From assembly GCA_963730365.1 (NCBI GenBank), contig CAVSRM010000008.1, forward strand, positions 558,001 to 622,000: 64,000 nucleotides of DNA, in the 5' to 3' direction. The position numbers were made by a program, and so were the translations under genes. Origin of the DNA: Fodinibacter sp963730365 (GTDB lineage Bacteria > Actinomycetota > Actinomycetes > Actinomycetales > Dermatophilaceae). Each line of letters opens with the position of its first letter. The first letter of the stretch is position 1. Shown piece by piece: positions 1 to 7,142 of this stretch. The notes under the pieces were generated by a model that had not been told where the DNA came from, ran no database searches, and saw only the letters and a list, made by a program, of their open reading frames with translations.

Positions 1-785
1 AGCTCGACCGCCTTGGCCAGGCCCACCAGTTCGGTGACGTCGGCCATCAGCCGGTCGGCCATCTCGGCGGAGTCGTCCTGGAGCCCGCTCTCCCACAGGT
101 CCTTCTCGAGGCGGTGGTAGCCGGTGAACTCCATGCCGTCCTCGCTGACCTCCTCGCGGCCGTCGATCCTCGGGTCGAGGTCGCCGAAGGACTCCGCCAC
201 CGGCTCGATCCGCTCCCAGTAGGACCGCGCGACGGGGTAGAGCTCCTTGGCCCCCTCGACGTCACCCGCCTTGACGAGCGCGACGAACTCCGCGGTGCGC
301 TCGAGGAGGGCGTCGGACTGCGAACCGACGTAGCGCTGGTACGCGGTCACCGCGGCCTGGAGGTTCTCGTCCTCGGTCCGCGGCGCGGCGGAGGCTCCGC
401 TGACGGTGAAGTCGGCGCGGATGCCGTCGCCGACCATGCCGGGCTTGCAGGCGGTCTCATAGGTGCCGGGCTCGGCGACCTCCACGTGGAAGGTGCGGGT
501 GATGCCGGGGCCGATGTTCTCGACCTCGCCCAGGATGCGGTCACCCTCGGCATAGACGTAGAACTCGTTGACCTTGCTCCCGGTGTTGGTGATCTCGAAC
601 TGGATCGTGCCGGCGTCGGCCTCGGTGCGCGAGACCTCGCAGGTCGTGTCGCCCGCCGCCACGGTCACCGGTCCACGGGCCGCGGCGGTGCCGCTGTCGG
701 GGCTGGTACAGGCCGTGGTGATGAGGAGACCAGCGGCAGCGGCGAGGGCGCCGAGGGCGGAAGGGGTCCTCCGCACGCCTCTCAC
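1..785 (-). CDS. efeO: EfeO-like iron uptake lipoprotein (3' end outside window)
   Basis: Periplasmic/extracellular component of the EfeUOB ferrous/ferric iron uptake system, expected to bind iron and pass it to EfeU. Read on the minus strand it begins at GTG 785-783, with a signal peptide ending near Cys26 (TTAC, a weak lipobox). A cupredoxin-like domain follows, with the ACKPGM motif, and then an imelysin-type helical domain (GYHRLEKDLW, DLDPRID). The start overlaps the stop of the preceding small cupredoxin gene in a GTGA arrangement, so the two are translationally coupled. The C-terminus, and probably efeB, lie before base 1. The family call is firm; the exact start is slightly less so. 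Confidence 0.88.
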   Translation of the reverse strand, partial: MRGVRRTPSALGALAAAAGLLITTACTSPDSGTAAARGPVTVAAGDTTCEVSRTEADAGTIQFEITNTGSKVNEFYVYAEGDRILGEVENIGPGITRTFHVEVAEPGTYETACKPGMVGDGIRADFTVSGASAAPRTEDENLQAAVTAYQRYVGSQSDALLERTAEFVALVKAGDVEGAKELYPVARSYWERIEPVAESFGDLDPRIDGREEVSEDGMEFTGYHRLEKDLWESGLQDDSAEMADRLMADVTELVGLAKAVE

Positions 786-1171
786 TGCACCGTGAAGTCA
801 GCGCGGATGCCGTCGCCGGTCATCCCGGGCTTGCAGGCGCTCGTGTAGGTGCCCGCCTCCAGGTCCGTGACCGTGAGGGTGCGCGTGAGGCCCGGGCCGA
901 TGTTCTCGACCTCGCCGACCACGTCGTCGCCGTCGTAGAGGTAGAACTCGTTGACCTTCGTGCCGGTGTTCGTCACGACGAAAGCGACACTTCCGGGCGC
1001 GGCGGTGGTCCCGGAGAGTTCGCACGCGTCGTCGGTGGCGCTGACCGTGACCGTGGTGTCGGCGCCGGCAGCCGCACCGGTTCCGTCGGACACCTCACCC
1101 TCGTCCGAACAGGCGCTGAGGGCGAGGGCCGCCGGCAGGGCGACGACGAGGGCGAGGGCGCGCAGGCGCAT
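782..1171 (-). CDS. Stand-alone EfeO-type cupredoxin lipoprotein
   Basis: A 129-aa secreted protein: signal peptide with lipobox LSAC (Cys21), then a single cupredoxin-like domain ending at the stop. It carries the same VNEFY, GEVENIGPG and ACKPGM blocks as the N-terminal domain of the next gene, efeO, so it looks like a duplicated free-standing copy of that domain. An AAGGAG ribosome site lies just upstream of ATG 1171. It sits between efeU and efeO in one operon and should help capture or oxidise iron at the membrane surface. Family knowledge: EfeO cupredoxin domains bind Cu/Fe. Inference: this copy is an extra metal-handling subunit. Confidence 0.85.
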   Translation of the reverse strand: MRLRALALVVALPAALALSACSDEGEVSDGTGAAAGADTTVTVSATDDACELSGTTAAPGSVAFVVTNTGTKVNEFYLYDGDDVVGEVENIGPGLTRTLTVTDLEAGTYTSACKPGMTGDGIRADFTVQ

Positions 1172-1272
1172 CGGGGATCTCCTTGGGTGGCGGGTCAGCG
1201 TGGGCGGCGGTTCAGGTGCGAGGGACGAACGAAGTGTGCGGGGGGCCCGGGCGATGACCCGGGCCGGTCGGG

Positions 1273-2130
1273 TCAGGCCGACGCCGACTCCACCGTGCGC
1301 GCCTGCTCGGGGGCGGCGGCCGTGGTCCTGCGGGAGGGCCGCAGGAAGAAGTACATGACGACGACGACGTAGGTGCTCCACGCGACAGCCTGGAGGACCG
1401 TCGTCTGCGGGGTGAAGTTGAAGAATCCCTTGAGCAGGGCGGCGTACCAGGCCCCCGGGTCGACGGTGCCCGACACATCGAACGCGAGGGTGTTCAGGCC
1501 CGGGAGGAAGCCGGCCTCCTGCAGGTCGTGGATGCCGTAGGAGAGGATCCCCGCCGCCACGATGATGAGGGCGATACCGGTCCAGCGGAAGAACACGGCG
1601 AGGTTGATCCGGAGGGCACCCCGGTAGATGAGGTAGCCGAGCGCGATGGCCCCGGCGAAGCCGACGACCCAGCCGAGCAGCGGCAGGTTGTTCCCGGCGC
1701 CGGCGGCCTGCGCGGTGGCGTAGAAGAAGATGGCCGTCTCGAGGCCTTCCCTGCCCACCCCGAGGAAGCCGACGAAGGCCACCGCGAGCGGACCGAGGTC
1801 GAGCGCCTTGTCGAGCTTGCCCTTGAGCTCGCCGGAGATCGTGCGGGCCGCCGACTTCATCCAGAACACCATGGCCGTGACGAACCCGACCGCGATGATG
1901 CTGGCGGTGCCGCCGATGAGCTCCTGGGCCTCGAAGGAGAGCTGGCGGGTGCCGAAGGTGAGCATCGCCCCGAGCAGCACCGAGAGCGCGATGGCCGTTC
2001 CGACCCCGAGCCAGACGTAGCGGATGGCCCACCGACGGTCGGTCTTGACGAGGAAGGCGAGGAGGATGACGACGACGAGGGCGGCCTCGAGCCCCTCGCG
2101 GAGGCCGATCAGGGCGTTGCTGACGAACAT
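1273..2130 (-). CDS. efeU: FTR1-family iron permease EfeU
   Basis: A 285-aa multi-pass membrane protein of the FTR1/EfeU high-affinity iron permease family. The first REGLE iron-binding motif is at residues 11-15 in helix 1, and a second (GREGLET) lies in the middle of the protein, as expected for the two halves of the permease. About seven hydrophobic helices are visible. It is the first gene of the efe operon, about 100 bases ahead of the cupredoxin lipoprotein gene. Two iron-box-like sequences stand directly upstream, so iron-dependent repression by a DtxR/IdeR protein is likely. Confidence 0.95.
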   Translation of the reverse strand: MFVSNALIGLREGLEAALVVVILLAFLVKTDRRWAIRYVWLGVGTAIALSVLLGAMLTFGTRQLSFEAQELIGGTASIIAVGFVTAMVFWMKSAARTISGELKGKLDKALDLGPLAVAFVGFLGVGREGLETAIFFYATAQAAGAGNNLPLLGWVVGFAGAIALGYLIYRGALRINLAVFFRWTGIALIIVAAGILSYGIHDLQEAGFLPGLNTLAFDVSGTVDPGAWYAALLKGFFNFTPQTTVLQAVAWSTYVVVVMYFFLRPSRRTTAAAPEQARTVESASA

Positions 2131-2158
2131 GCGCTCGGCTTTCGGTCGCTGGGCTCAC

Positions 2159-2197
2159 CAAGGTAAGGCTTACATCACTTAGGTAACCCTAAGGAAC
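2159..2197 (-). promoter_or_regulatory. Tandem DtxR/IdeR-like iron boxes upstream of efeU
   Basis: Two adjacent 19-base sequences, 2159-2177 and 2179-2197, each match the DtxR/IdeR consensus (TTAGGTTAGSCTAACCTWA) at about 12 of 19 positions by eye. The second contains TTAGGTAACCCTAA. They lie 29-67 bases upstream of the efeU start, where a repressor would block transcription. The match is to the known consensus; the regulatory role is inferred from the iron-uptake operon behind it. Confidence 0.65.
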
Positions 2198-2372
2198 CGA
2201 CTCGCGTCAACCGCCGTGCTCGTCGGACCCCGTGATCCACACCACTCCGGACGCGTCAGAGGAGGATCCGCCACGCGCCGGTGCGAACTGCTGGGATCCC
2301 CGGGGACCCGGGAGCGGTTCCACTACCGGTCACTGGTGAGTCTCCCCCATCGACCACTCCCCGCGACGGGCG

Positions 2373-2389
2373 ATTCCGCGCTCGGGAAC
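2373..2389. promoter_or_regulatory. Candidate IclR-type operator 1 (dmpD promoter)
   Basis: ATTCC-GCGCTCG-GGAAC: 5-base arms around a 7-base spacer, one mismatch from perfect GTTCC-N7-GGAAC. It lies 41 bases before the hydrolase start. The same layout occurs at 3340-3356, 11314-11330 and 12318-12334. Confidence 0.5.
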
Positions 2390-2429
2390 GGCTTCCCCAC
2401 GCGGCCCCGGCTCCGGGAGGATCGCGGCC

Positions 2430-3278
2430 ATGAGCCCCAGCGAGACCCAGACAGCCCCGGCCGGACCCGAGATCGGGTCGACCATCCGCGCGAACGGCAT
2501 CCTCACGAACTACCTGGACGCGGGCGAGGGTGACCCGGTCGTCCTCGTGCACGGGTCCGGGCCCGGCGTCTCCGCCTACGCCAACTGGCGGCTGACCCTC
2601 CCTACCCTCACCGAGGGTGTGCGGGTCATCGCCCCGGACATGATGGGCTTCGGCTTCACCGAGCGCCCCCAGGAGGCGCGCTACGACCTGCAGACCTGGG
2701 TCGACCAGCTCATCGGGCTGCTCGACGCGCTGGGCATCGAGCGGGCCGGCGTCGTCGGCAACAGCTTCGGGGGAGCCATCGCGCTCGCGGCGGCGACCCG
2801 GCATCCGGACCGCGTGGACCGGCTCGTCCTCATGGGCAGCGTGGGGGTCCCGTTCCCGATCACCGAGGGACTGGACGCCGTGTGGGGGTACGAACCGTCC
2901 TTCGAGGCGATGCGGCGGATCATGGACTACTTCGCCTACTCCCGGGAGCTGGTGACGGACGAGCTGGCCGAGGTGCGCTACCGGGCGAGCATCCAGCCGG
3001 GGTTCCACGAGTCCTACGGATCGATGTTCCCCGCCCCGCGGCAGCGATGGGTCGACTCCATGGTGACCCCGGACGAGCTGATCCGGGCACTCCCGCACCG
3101 GACGCTCATCGTGCACGGCCGAGAGGACCGCGTCATCCCGCTGCAGACGTCGCTGCGCCTGCTGGAGCTGATCCCCCGCTCGGACCTGCACGTCTTCGGC
3201 CAGTGCGGGCACTGGAGCCAGATCGAGCGGGCCGACGCCTTCAACGCCCTGCTCCTCTCCTTCCTCACCTCCGCGTGA
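2430..3278 (+). CDS. dmpD: 2-hydroxymuconic semialdehyde hydrolase (meta-cleavage product hydrolase)
   Basis: An alpha/beta hydrolase of 282 aa that cleaves 2-hydroxymuconic semialdehyde, or its alkyl analogues, to 2-oxopent-4-enoate and a carboxylic acid. Visible features are the oxyanion motif HGSGPG (41-46), the nucleophile elbow GNSFGG (Ser112), Asp233 in GREDRVIP and His261 in CGHW, a complete catalytic triad. Length and motifs match DmpD/XylF/TodF. It opens the catabolic cluster as the hydrolytic branch after ring cleavage, in parallel with the dehydrogenase route encoded at 16-18 kb. A candidate IclR operator precedes it. Confidence 0.93.
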   Translation: MSPSETQTAPAGPEIGSTIRANGILTNYLDAGEGDPVVLVHGSGPGVSAYANWRLTLPTLTEGVRVIAPDMMGFGFTERPQEARYDLQTWVDQLIGLLDALGIERAGVVGNSFGGAIALAAATRHPDRVDRLVLMGSVGVPFPITEGLDAVWGYEPSFEAMRRIMDYFAYSRELVTDELAEVRYRASIQPGFHESYGSMFPAPRQRWVDSMVTPDELIRALPHRTLIVHGREDRVIPLQTSLRLLELIPRSDLHVFGQCGHWSQIERADAFNALLLSFLTSA

Positions 3279-3339
3279 CACCGTGGAACCGGTGATCCGC
3301 AGTCGCGGCCCGGTCCACCCCGGGACCGGCAGGTTCGAC

Positions 3340-3356
3340 GTTCCTCACCGAGGAAC
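3340..3356. promoter_or_regulatory. Candidate IclR-type operator 2 (ferredoxin/dioxygenase promoter)
   Basis: GTTCC-TCACCGA-GGAAC, a perfect 5-base inverted repeat with a 7-base spacer (arms extend to 7 bases, GTTCCTC/GAGGAAC). It sits 85 bases before the ferredoxin start, in the 162-base gap after the hydrolase gene. Confidence 0.6.
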
Positions 3357-3440
3357 ATCCATGGTCGGACACCACCGGGACGACCACTCTGGTCATGGGT
3401 GGCGCCACGCCTCCCCCTCACTGAACGCAAGGGAGCGCCA

Positions 3441-3830
3441 GTGCCGACCATGACGATCCACCCCACGGGCGAGGTCATCTACCTCGATCCCGGGGAGACC
3501 GTGCTCAGCGGTCTCTACAAGGCGGGGTTCGCGTACACGGTCGGCTGCCGGCGCGGTGGCTGCGCGATCTGCAAGGTCGACTGCCGCTCCGGAGGGTTCC
3601 ACTACGACCACCCGGTCGCCGACACCGTCCTCACCGAGGCGGAACACCACGACGGCACGTGCCTGACCTGCCGAGCCGTCCCGGACACCGACATCACGAT
3701 CGAGCTTCGCGGCGAGAACGTCCGGCTCGTCAACACCTTTCTCCACCAGATCAACGAGAAGGCCCGGCAGCGCGCCGAGGCTCACGCTGCCGCGACCCCC
3801 ATGGCCGGCACGACCCACAAGGAGCAGTAA
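3441..3830 (+). CDS. dmpQ: DmpQ/XylT-like [2Fe-2S] ferredoxin
   Basis: A plant-type [2Fe-2S] ferredoxin of 129 aa. Cluster ligands are Cys36, Cys41, Cys44 and Cys74 (C-X4-C-X2-C-X29-C). In phenol and toluene pathways this small ferredoxin re-reduces the active-site iron of catechol 2,3-dioxygenase after substrate inactivation, and its position directly before that dioxygenase fits. Start chosen at GTG 3441 because AAGGGAG lies about 8 bases upstream; ATG 3450 is an alternative. Its TAA stop overlaps the next ATG (TAATG). The C-terminal tail of about 40 residues is longer than in the classic XylT protein. Confidence 0.88.
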   Translation: MPTMTIHPTGEVIYLDPGETVLSGLYKAGFAYTVGCRRGGCAICKVDCRSGGFHYDHPVADTVLTEAEHHDGTCLTCRAVPDTDITIELRGENVRLVNTFLHQINEKARQRAEAHAAATPMAGTTHKEQ

Positions 3831-4744
3831 TGGCAGTCATGAGGCTGGGCTACGCCCACGTCCGCGTCACCGACCTGGCCGAGGCCAAGGACCACTACGC
3901 CAACACGATGGGTCTGTACGAGACCCTCGCCGAGGGCAACAAGGTCTACTACAAGGCCTGGGACGAGTGGGACCACCACTCGGTCGTCCTGGAGGAGGGC
4001 GGGGTCGGCCTCGTCAAGTACGGCTGGAAGGTGCAGTACTCCAGCGACATCGACGACATCGAGAAGAAGGCCCAGGCCTTCGGCGTCACCGTCGAGCGGA
4101 TGAGCAAGGGCGAGAACCCGGAGATCGGCGACGGCATCCGGTTCACGACCCCCTCGGACCACGTCTTCGAGGTCTACCACGAGGCGACCCTCGTCGGCAC
4201 CGAGGTCGGCACCCACAACCCCGACGCCTTCCCGCGCCACCTCGTCGGCGTGGGCGTGCCCGCGCTCGACCACTCGCTCATCACGGCGGAGGACCCGGGC
4301 CAGATGGACCGCTTCCTCAGCGACGTCTTCGGCTTCTACGCGACCGAGCGCGTCCAGACCACCCTCGACTCCGACGCCGACATCATCGCGACGTGGATGA
4401 CGAACAGCACCCAGATCCACCAGCTCGCCGTGCTGTCCGGCCCCCAGGGCAAGCTCCACCACTTCGCCTTCCGCCTCGGTGAGTGGAGCGAGGTCGGCCG
4501 GGCCGCCGACCTGTTCTCGATGGACGACGTGCCGATCGACGTCGGCCCGACCCGCCACGGCATCACCCGCGGCCAGACGGTCTACTTCTTCGACCCGGCG
4601 GGCAACCGCAACGAGGTCTTCGCGGGCGGCTACCTCGCCTACCCCGACCGCCCGATGAACGTGTGGACTCCCGAGGCGCTCGGCAAGGGCGTGTTCTACC
4701 ACTCCCGCGAGCTCAACGACGCCTTCACCTCGGTCCTCACCTGA
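3830..4744 (+). CDS. dmpB: Catechol 2,3-dioxygenase (extradiol, meta cleavage)
   Basis: A 304-aa type I extradiol dioxygenase that opens catechol next to the hydroxyls to give 2-hydroxymuconic semialdehyde. The two vicinal-oxygen-chelate halves are present. The Fe(II) ligands are His148 (LDHS), a His in LHHF (210/211) and Glu262 (RNEVF), matching the XylE/DmpB 2-His-1-carboxylate triad and family length. The start overlaps the ferredoxin stop by one base, so the two are translationally coupled, consistent with the ferredoxin serving this enzyme. A strong hairpin follows the gene. Confidence 0.95.
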   Translation: MAVMRLGYAHVRVTDLAEAKDHYANTMGLYETLAEGNKVYYKAWDEWDHHSVVLEEGGVGLVKYGWKVQYSSDIDDIEKKAQAFGVTVERMSKGENPEIGDGIRFTTPSDHVFEVYHEATLVGTEVGTHNPDAFPRHLVGVGVPALDHSLITAEDPGQMDRFLSDVFGFYATERVQTTLDSDADIIATWMTNSTQIHQLAVLSGPQGKLHHFAFRLGEWSEVGRAADLFSMDDVPIDVGPTRHGITRGQTVYFFDPAGNRNEVFAGGYLAYPDRPMNVWTPEALGKGVFYHSRELNDAFTSVLT

Positions 4745-4758
4745 CCGACCCGGATGCC

Positions 4759-4788
4759 GGTGGCGGCGGGTTCGCACCCGCCGCCGCC
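4759..4788 (+). terminator. GC-rich hairpin after catechol dioxygenase
   Basis: A 12-base stem including one G-T wobble (GGCGGCGGG against CCCGCCGCC at its core) with a 6-base loop, starting 15 bases after the dioxygenase stop. There is no T-run, so it may act as a partial terminator, attenuator or mRNA-stabilising hairpin between the dioxygenase and the downstream hydroxylase genes. Confidence 0.45.
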
Positions 4789-4839
4789 GCGATCCCTCCT
4801 GCCCGAGACCGACCCGTCACCGACGACGAGGAGCTGCAC

Positions 4840-5301
4840 ATGCTGGTCCGCACCGAGACCGCCCTGACCCACGCCGGGGCCCGGGTCGCGCTGGACGCCG
4901 CGCTCGCGCGGGCGGAGCAGATCGGACACCCCTTCAACATCGCCGTCACCGACGGCGCGGGCGCGCTGCTCACCTTCGCCCGGATGGACGGCGCCTTCGC
5001 GATCTCCGGCTCGATCGCCCAGGACAAGGCCTGGACGGTGGCCGGGTTCGGTGGCCTCGCCACCGACGACTTCTACCGCGCCATCTCCGGCGAGGCCGCC
5101 GTCCGCGAGGGCATCGCTCAGCGCGGCCGCGTCGCGGCCTTCGGCGGCGGCGTCCCCATCGTCGTCGACGGCGCCGTCGTCGGTGCGGTCGGAGTCTCCG
5201 GCGGCTCTGCCGACCAGGACAAGGACGTCGCCTCAGCGGGCGCCGCGGCCGTGGCCGCCGCTGAGGGCCGGGCGGCCACCACACGAGAGGACACCCCATG
5301 A
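4840..5301 (+). CDS. HbpS/GlcG-family protein
   Basis: A 153-aa protein of the HbpS/GlcG (PduO C-terminal-like) family: AVTDGAG near residue 30, AFGGGVPIVVDG and GAVGVSGG in the C-terminal half. Family members bind haem or cobalamin, or are small accessory proteins found in many aromatic-degradation operons, but their job there is not settled. Start is ATG 4840 with an AGGAG site. The stop overlaps the next ATG (ATGA), so it is co-translated with the unknown gene downstream. No signal peptide is seen, so it should be cytoplasmic. Confidence 0.8.
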   Translation: MLVRTETALTHAGARVALDAALARAEQIGHPFNIAVTDGAGALLTFARMDGAFAISGSIAQDKAWTVAGFGGLATDDFYRAISGEAAVREGIAQRGRVAAFGGGVPIVVDGAVVGAVGVSGGSADQDKDVASAGAAAVAAAEGRAATTREDTP

Positions 5302-5738
5302 CCCCGTTCATGCTCCGCGTCGCCGACATCGTCGGCACACCCGAGGAGGATCTGCCGACCATCGACGAGCTCGCGCCGATGCCGGACACCAGGATCAGCC
5401 GCCGGATCGCCACCGGCACCGGCGCCGACCGCCAGGTCGCCATCCGCTCGCTCGCCGAGCAGCTCGTCAGCGAGGCCAACGCCATCCTCGGCCCCGCCGA
5501 CGACCGGCTGGACCTCGTCGACGAGACCCTCCCCCACGAGCTCGCCTTCAGCGTGACCCACCGGGGCCGGGCCGTGCGGGTCTCGACGACGTTCGAGGAC
5601 GGCACGGCCTACGGGCGGCTCGTCGGCGACGGGTTCGAGTCCGAGCTGCCCCAGGAGCTCGACGGGCCCGACGCGCTCCCCGACCTCATCGTGCGACTGC
5701 TCGTCGAGTCGGGCATCACCCACCACCACGTCCACTGA
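5298..5738 (+). CDS. Uncharacterised protein in the phenol hydroxylase operon
   Basis: A 146-aa acidic protein I do not recognise. The first half is helical with several charged residues. The second half (ELAFSVTHRGRAVRV, TTFEDGTAYGRLVG) reads like paired beta strands, and the end is His-rich (THHHVH). It has no cysteines, signal peptide or membrane segment. It is translationally coupled to the HbpS-like gene (ATGA) and lies 73 bases before the hydroxylase beta-subunit gene, where Pseudomonas operons carry DmpK, an assembly factor. Whether it replaces DmpK is only a guess. Confidence 0.82.
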   Translation: MTPFMLRVADIVGTPEEDLPTIDELAPMPDTRISRRIATGTGADRQVAIRSLAEQLVSEANAILGPADDRLDLVDETLPHELAFSVTHRGRAVRVSTTFEDGTAYGRLVGDGFESELPQELDGPDALPDLIVRLLVESGITHHHVH

Positions 5739-5811
5739 CCGGCGGCCACCCGCCACCCACGGCATCCGCCACCCGTCCCCGAACCCGCAGCACCCGCCCC
5801 GAGGAGGCACC

Positions 5812-6816
5812 GTGCAGTACGAACTACGAACCCAGGTCATCGACCCGCCACGCAAGACGTTCACGCACCTCGTGAAGCGCTACGGCGACCGCCCCGCCTC
5901 CCGCTACGAGGAGGGCACGATCGACCTCCAGCCGAAGGAGAACTTCCACTACCGGCCGCTGTGGGGCCCCGACCACGAGATCTACGACGAGGCCTACAGC
6001 GACTTCCGGCTGACCGACCCCTACTCCTTCACCGACCCGCGGCAGTACTACTACGCCCCCTACGTCACCTCCCGCGCGGCGATGTCCGACTCGGTGGCGT
6101 CGACGCTGGACTACCTCGGCTCGAGGGACCTGTTCTCCCGCATACCCGACAACTGGTCGGCCCTCATGGGTGAGCTCCTCGTGCCGCTGCGACACTACGA
6201 GTCGGGCGCCCAGATGGTCTCCTGTGACATCACCCGGTTCGGCTTCGGGGCGACGATCACGCAGTGCGCCGCCTTCGCCGCGTTCGACCGCATCGGCAAC
6301 GCCCAGGCCATCAGCCGGCTCGGCATCGCCCTCGACGGCGGCACCGCCACCCTCCTCGGTGAGGCGAAGAACCGCTGGGTGCAGGACACCGCACTTCAGG
6401 GCCTGCGCCGCTACATGGAGGAGCTGTTCCTCGAGAAGGACTGGGGCAAGGCCCTCATCCGCCTCGACGTGCTCGACCGCCTGCTCTACGGACTCTTCTT
6501 CGGCCACCTCGACGACGCCGCCATCGACGCCGGGGCGGGGTCCTACAGCCTCTTCGCCCAGCACCAGACGTCCTGGTTCAAGGACCAGCGCAAGTGGGTC
6601 GACGCCCTCTACAAGGCATGGGTGGCCGACCCCGAGACGGGCACGGCCAACAAGGCCCTGCTCGCCGCCACCACGGCCGAGGCGCTCGATGCCGCCCTCA
6701 CGGCCATGGCCCCGCTCACCGCGCGCGCCGACGAGCTCGTCGGTGCGGGTGCCACCACCAACGTCGAGGCCACCGCCACCACCGTCCGTGACGCCGTCGC
6801 GGCCCTGACCGCGTGA
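5812..6816 (+). CDS. dmpL: Phenol hydroxylase P1 (beta oxygenase subunit)
   Basis: A 334-aa non-catalytic beta subunit of a soluble di-iron multicomponent phenol hydroxylase, which pairs with the alpha subunit encoded at 7143. The sequence matches DmpL/PhP-type proteins (opening block on PPRKTFTHLVKRYGDRPASR, then PYVTSRAAMSDSVASTLDYL and YMEELFLEKDWGKALIR). Start is GTG 5812 with GAGGAGG 5 bases upstream. It begins the LMNOP gene set, all in the same direction with short gaps. Its stop overlaps a GTG that could also serve the next gene. Confidence 0.93.
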   Translation: MQYELRTQVIDPPRKTFTHLVKRYGDRPASRYEEGTIDLQPKENFHYRPLWGPDHEIYDEAYSDFRLTDPYSFTDPRQYYYAPYVTSRAAMSDSVASTLDYLGSRDLFSRIPDNWSALMGELLVPLRHYESGAQMVSCDITRFGFGATITQCAAFAAFDRIGNAQAISRLGIALDGGTATLLGEAKNRWVQDTALQGLRRYMEELFLEKDWGKALIRLDVLDRLLYGLFFGHLDDAAIDAGAGSYSLFAQHQTSWFKDQRKWVDALYKAWVADPETGTANKALLAATTAEALDAALTAMAPLTARADELVGAGATTNVEATATTVRDAVAALTA

Positions 6817-6833
6817 CCCGGAAGGACGACAGC

Positions 6834-7127
6834 ATGAGCACCACCGCCGCATCCATCCGCCCCGTCGGGGTGGACATCCAGGAGAGCGAGACCAACCGCT
6901 CGGTCGTCGAGGCCATCGAGTCCACCAACGACGGCTGCACCGTTCAGCACATGCCGGGGCTCGTGCGGATCACCGCACCCGGTCGCCTCGTCGTCACCCG
7001 TGAGTCGGTCGAGGAGCACCTCGGCCGCGAGTGGGAGACGCACGAGTTCCAGCTCGCGATCGTGAGCTACTTCGGGCACATCAAGGAATGGGATGACGAC
7101 GAGATCGTCATCGCCTGGGATCACTGA
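6834..7127 (+). CDS. dmpM: Phenol hydroxylase P2 (MmoB/DmpM regulatory protein)
   Basis: A 97-aa cofactorless effector protein of the MmoB/DmpM family, which binds the oxygenase and tunes oxygen activation. It begins VGVDIQESETNRSVVEAIE and continues to a short acidic end (WDDDEIVIAWDH), as in DmpM. Start taken as ATG 6834 because GAAGGA precedes it. A GTG at 6813 overlapping the previous stop would add 7 residues. The alpha-subunit gene begins 15 bases after its stop. Confidence 0.93.
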   Translation: MSTTAASIRPVGVDIQESETNRSVVEAIESTNDGCTVQHMPGLVRITAPGRLVVTRESVEEHLGREWETHEFQLAIVSYFGHIKEWDDDEIVIAWDH

Positions 7128-7142
7128 GAAAGGCTGCGAGAC

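Larger units (their letters stand above)
2131..2429. other. Intergenic region between efe and phenol loci
   Basis: No gene is supported in this 299-base divergent spacer. The left part holds the iron boxes. The right part holds a 17-base palindrome (2373-2389) ahead of the hydrolase gene and a possible half site beginning GTTCC at 2317. Promoters for both directions must lie here, but I could not place -35/-10 elements with confidence. Confidence 0.5.
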
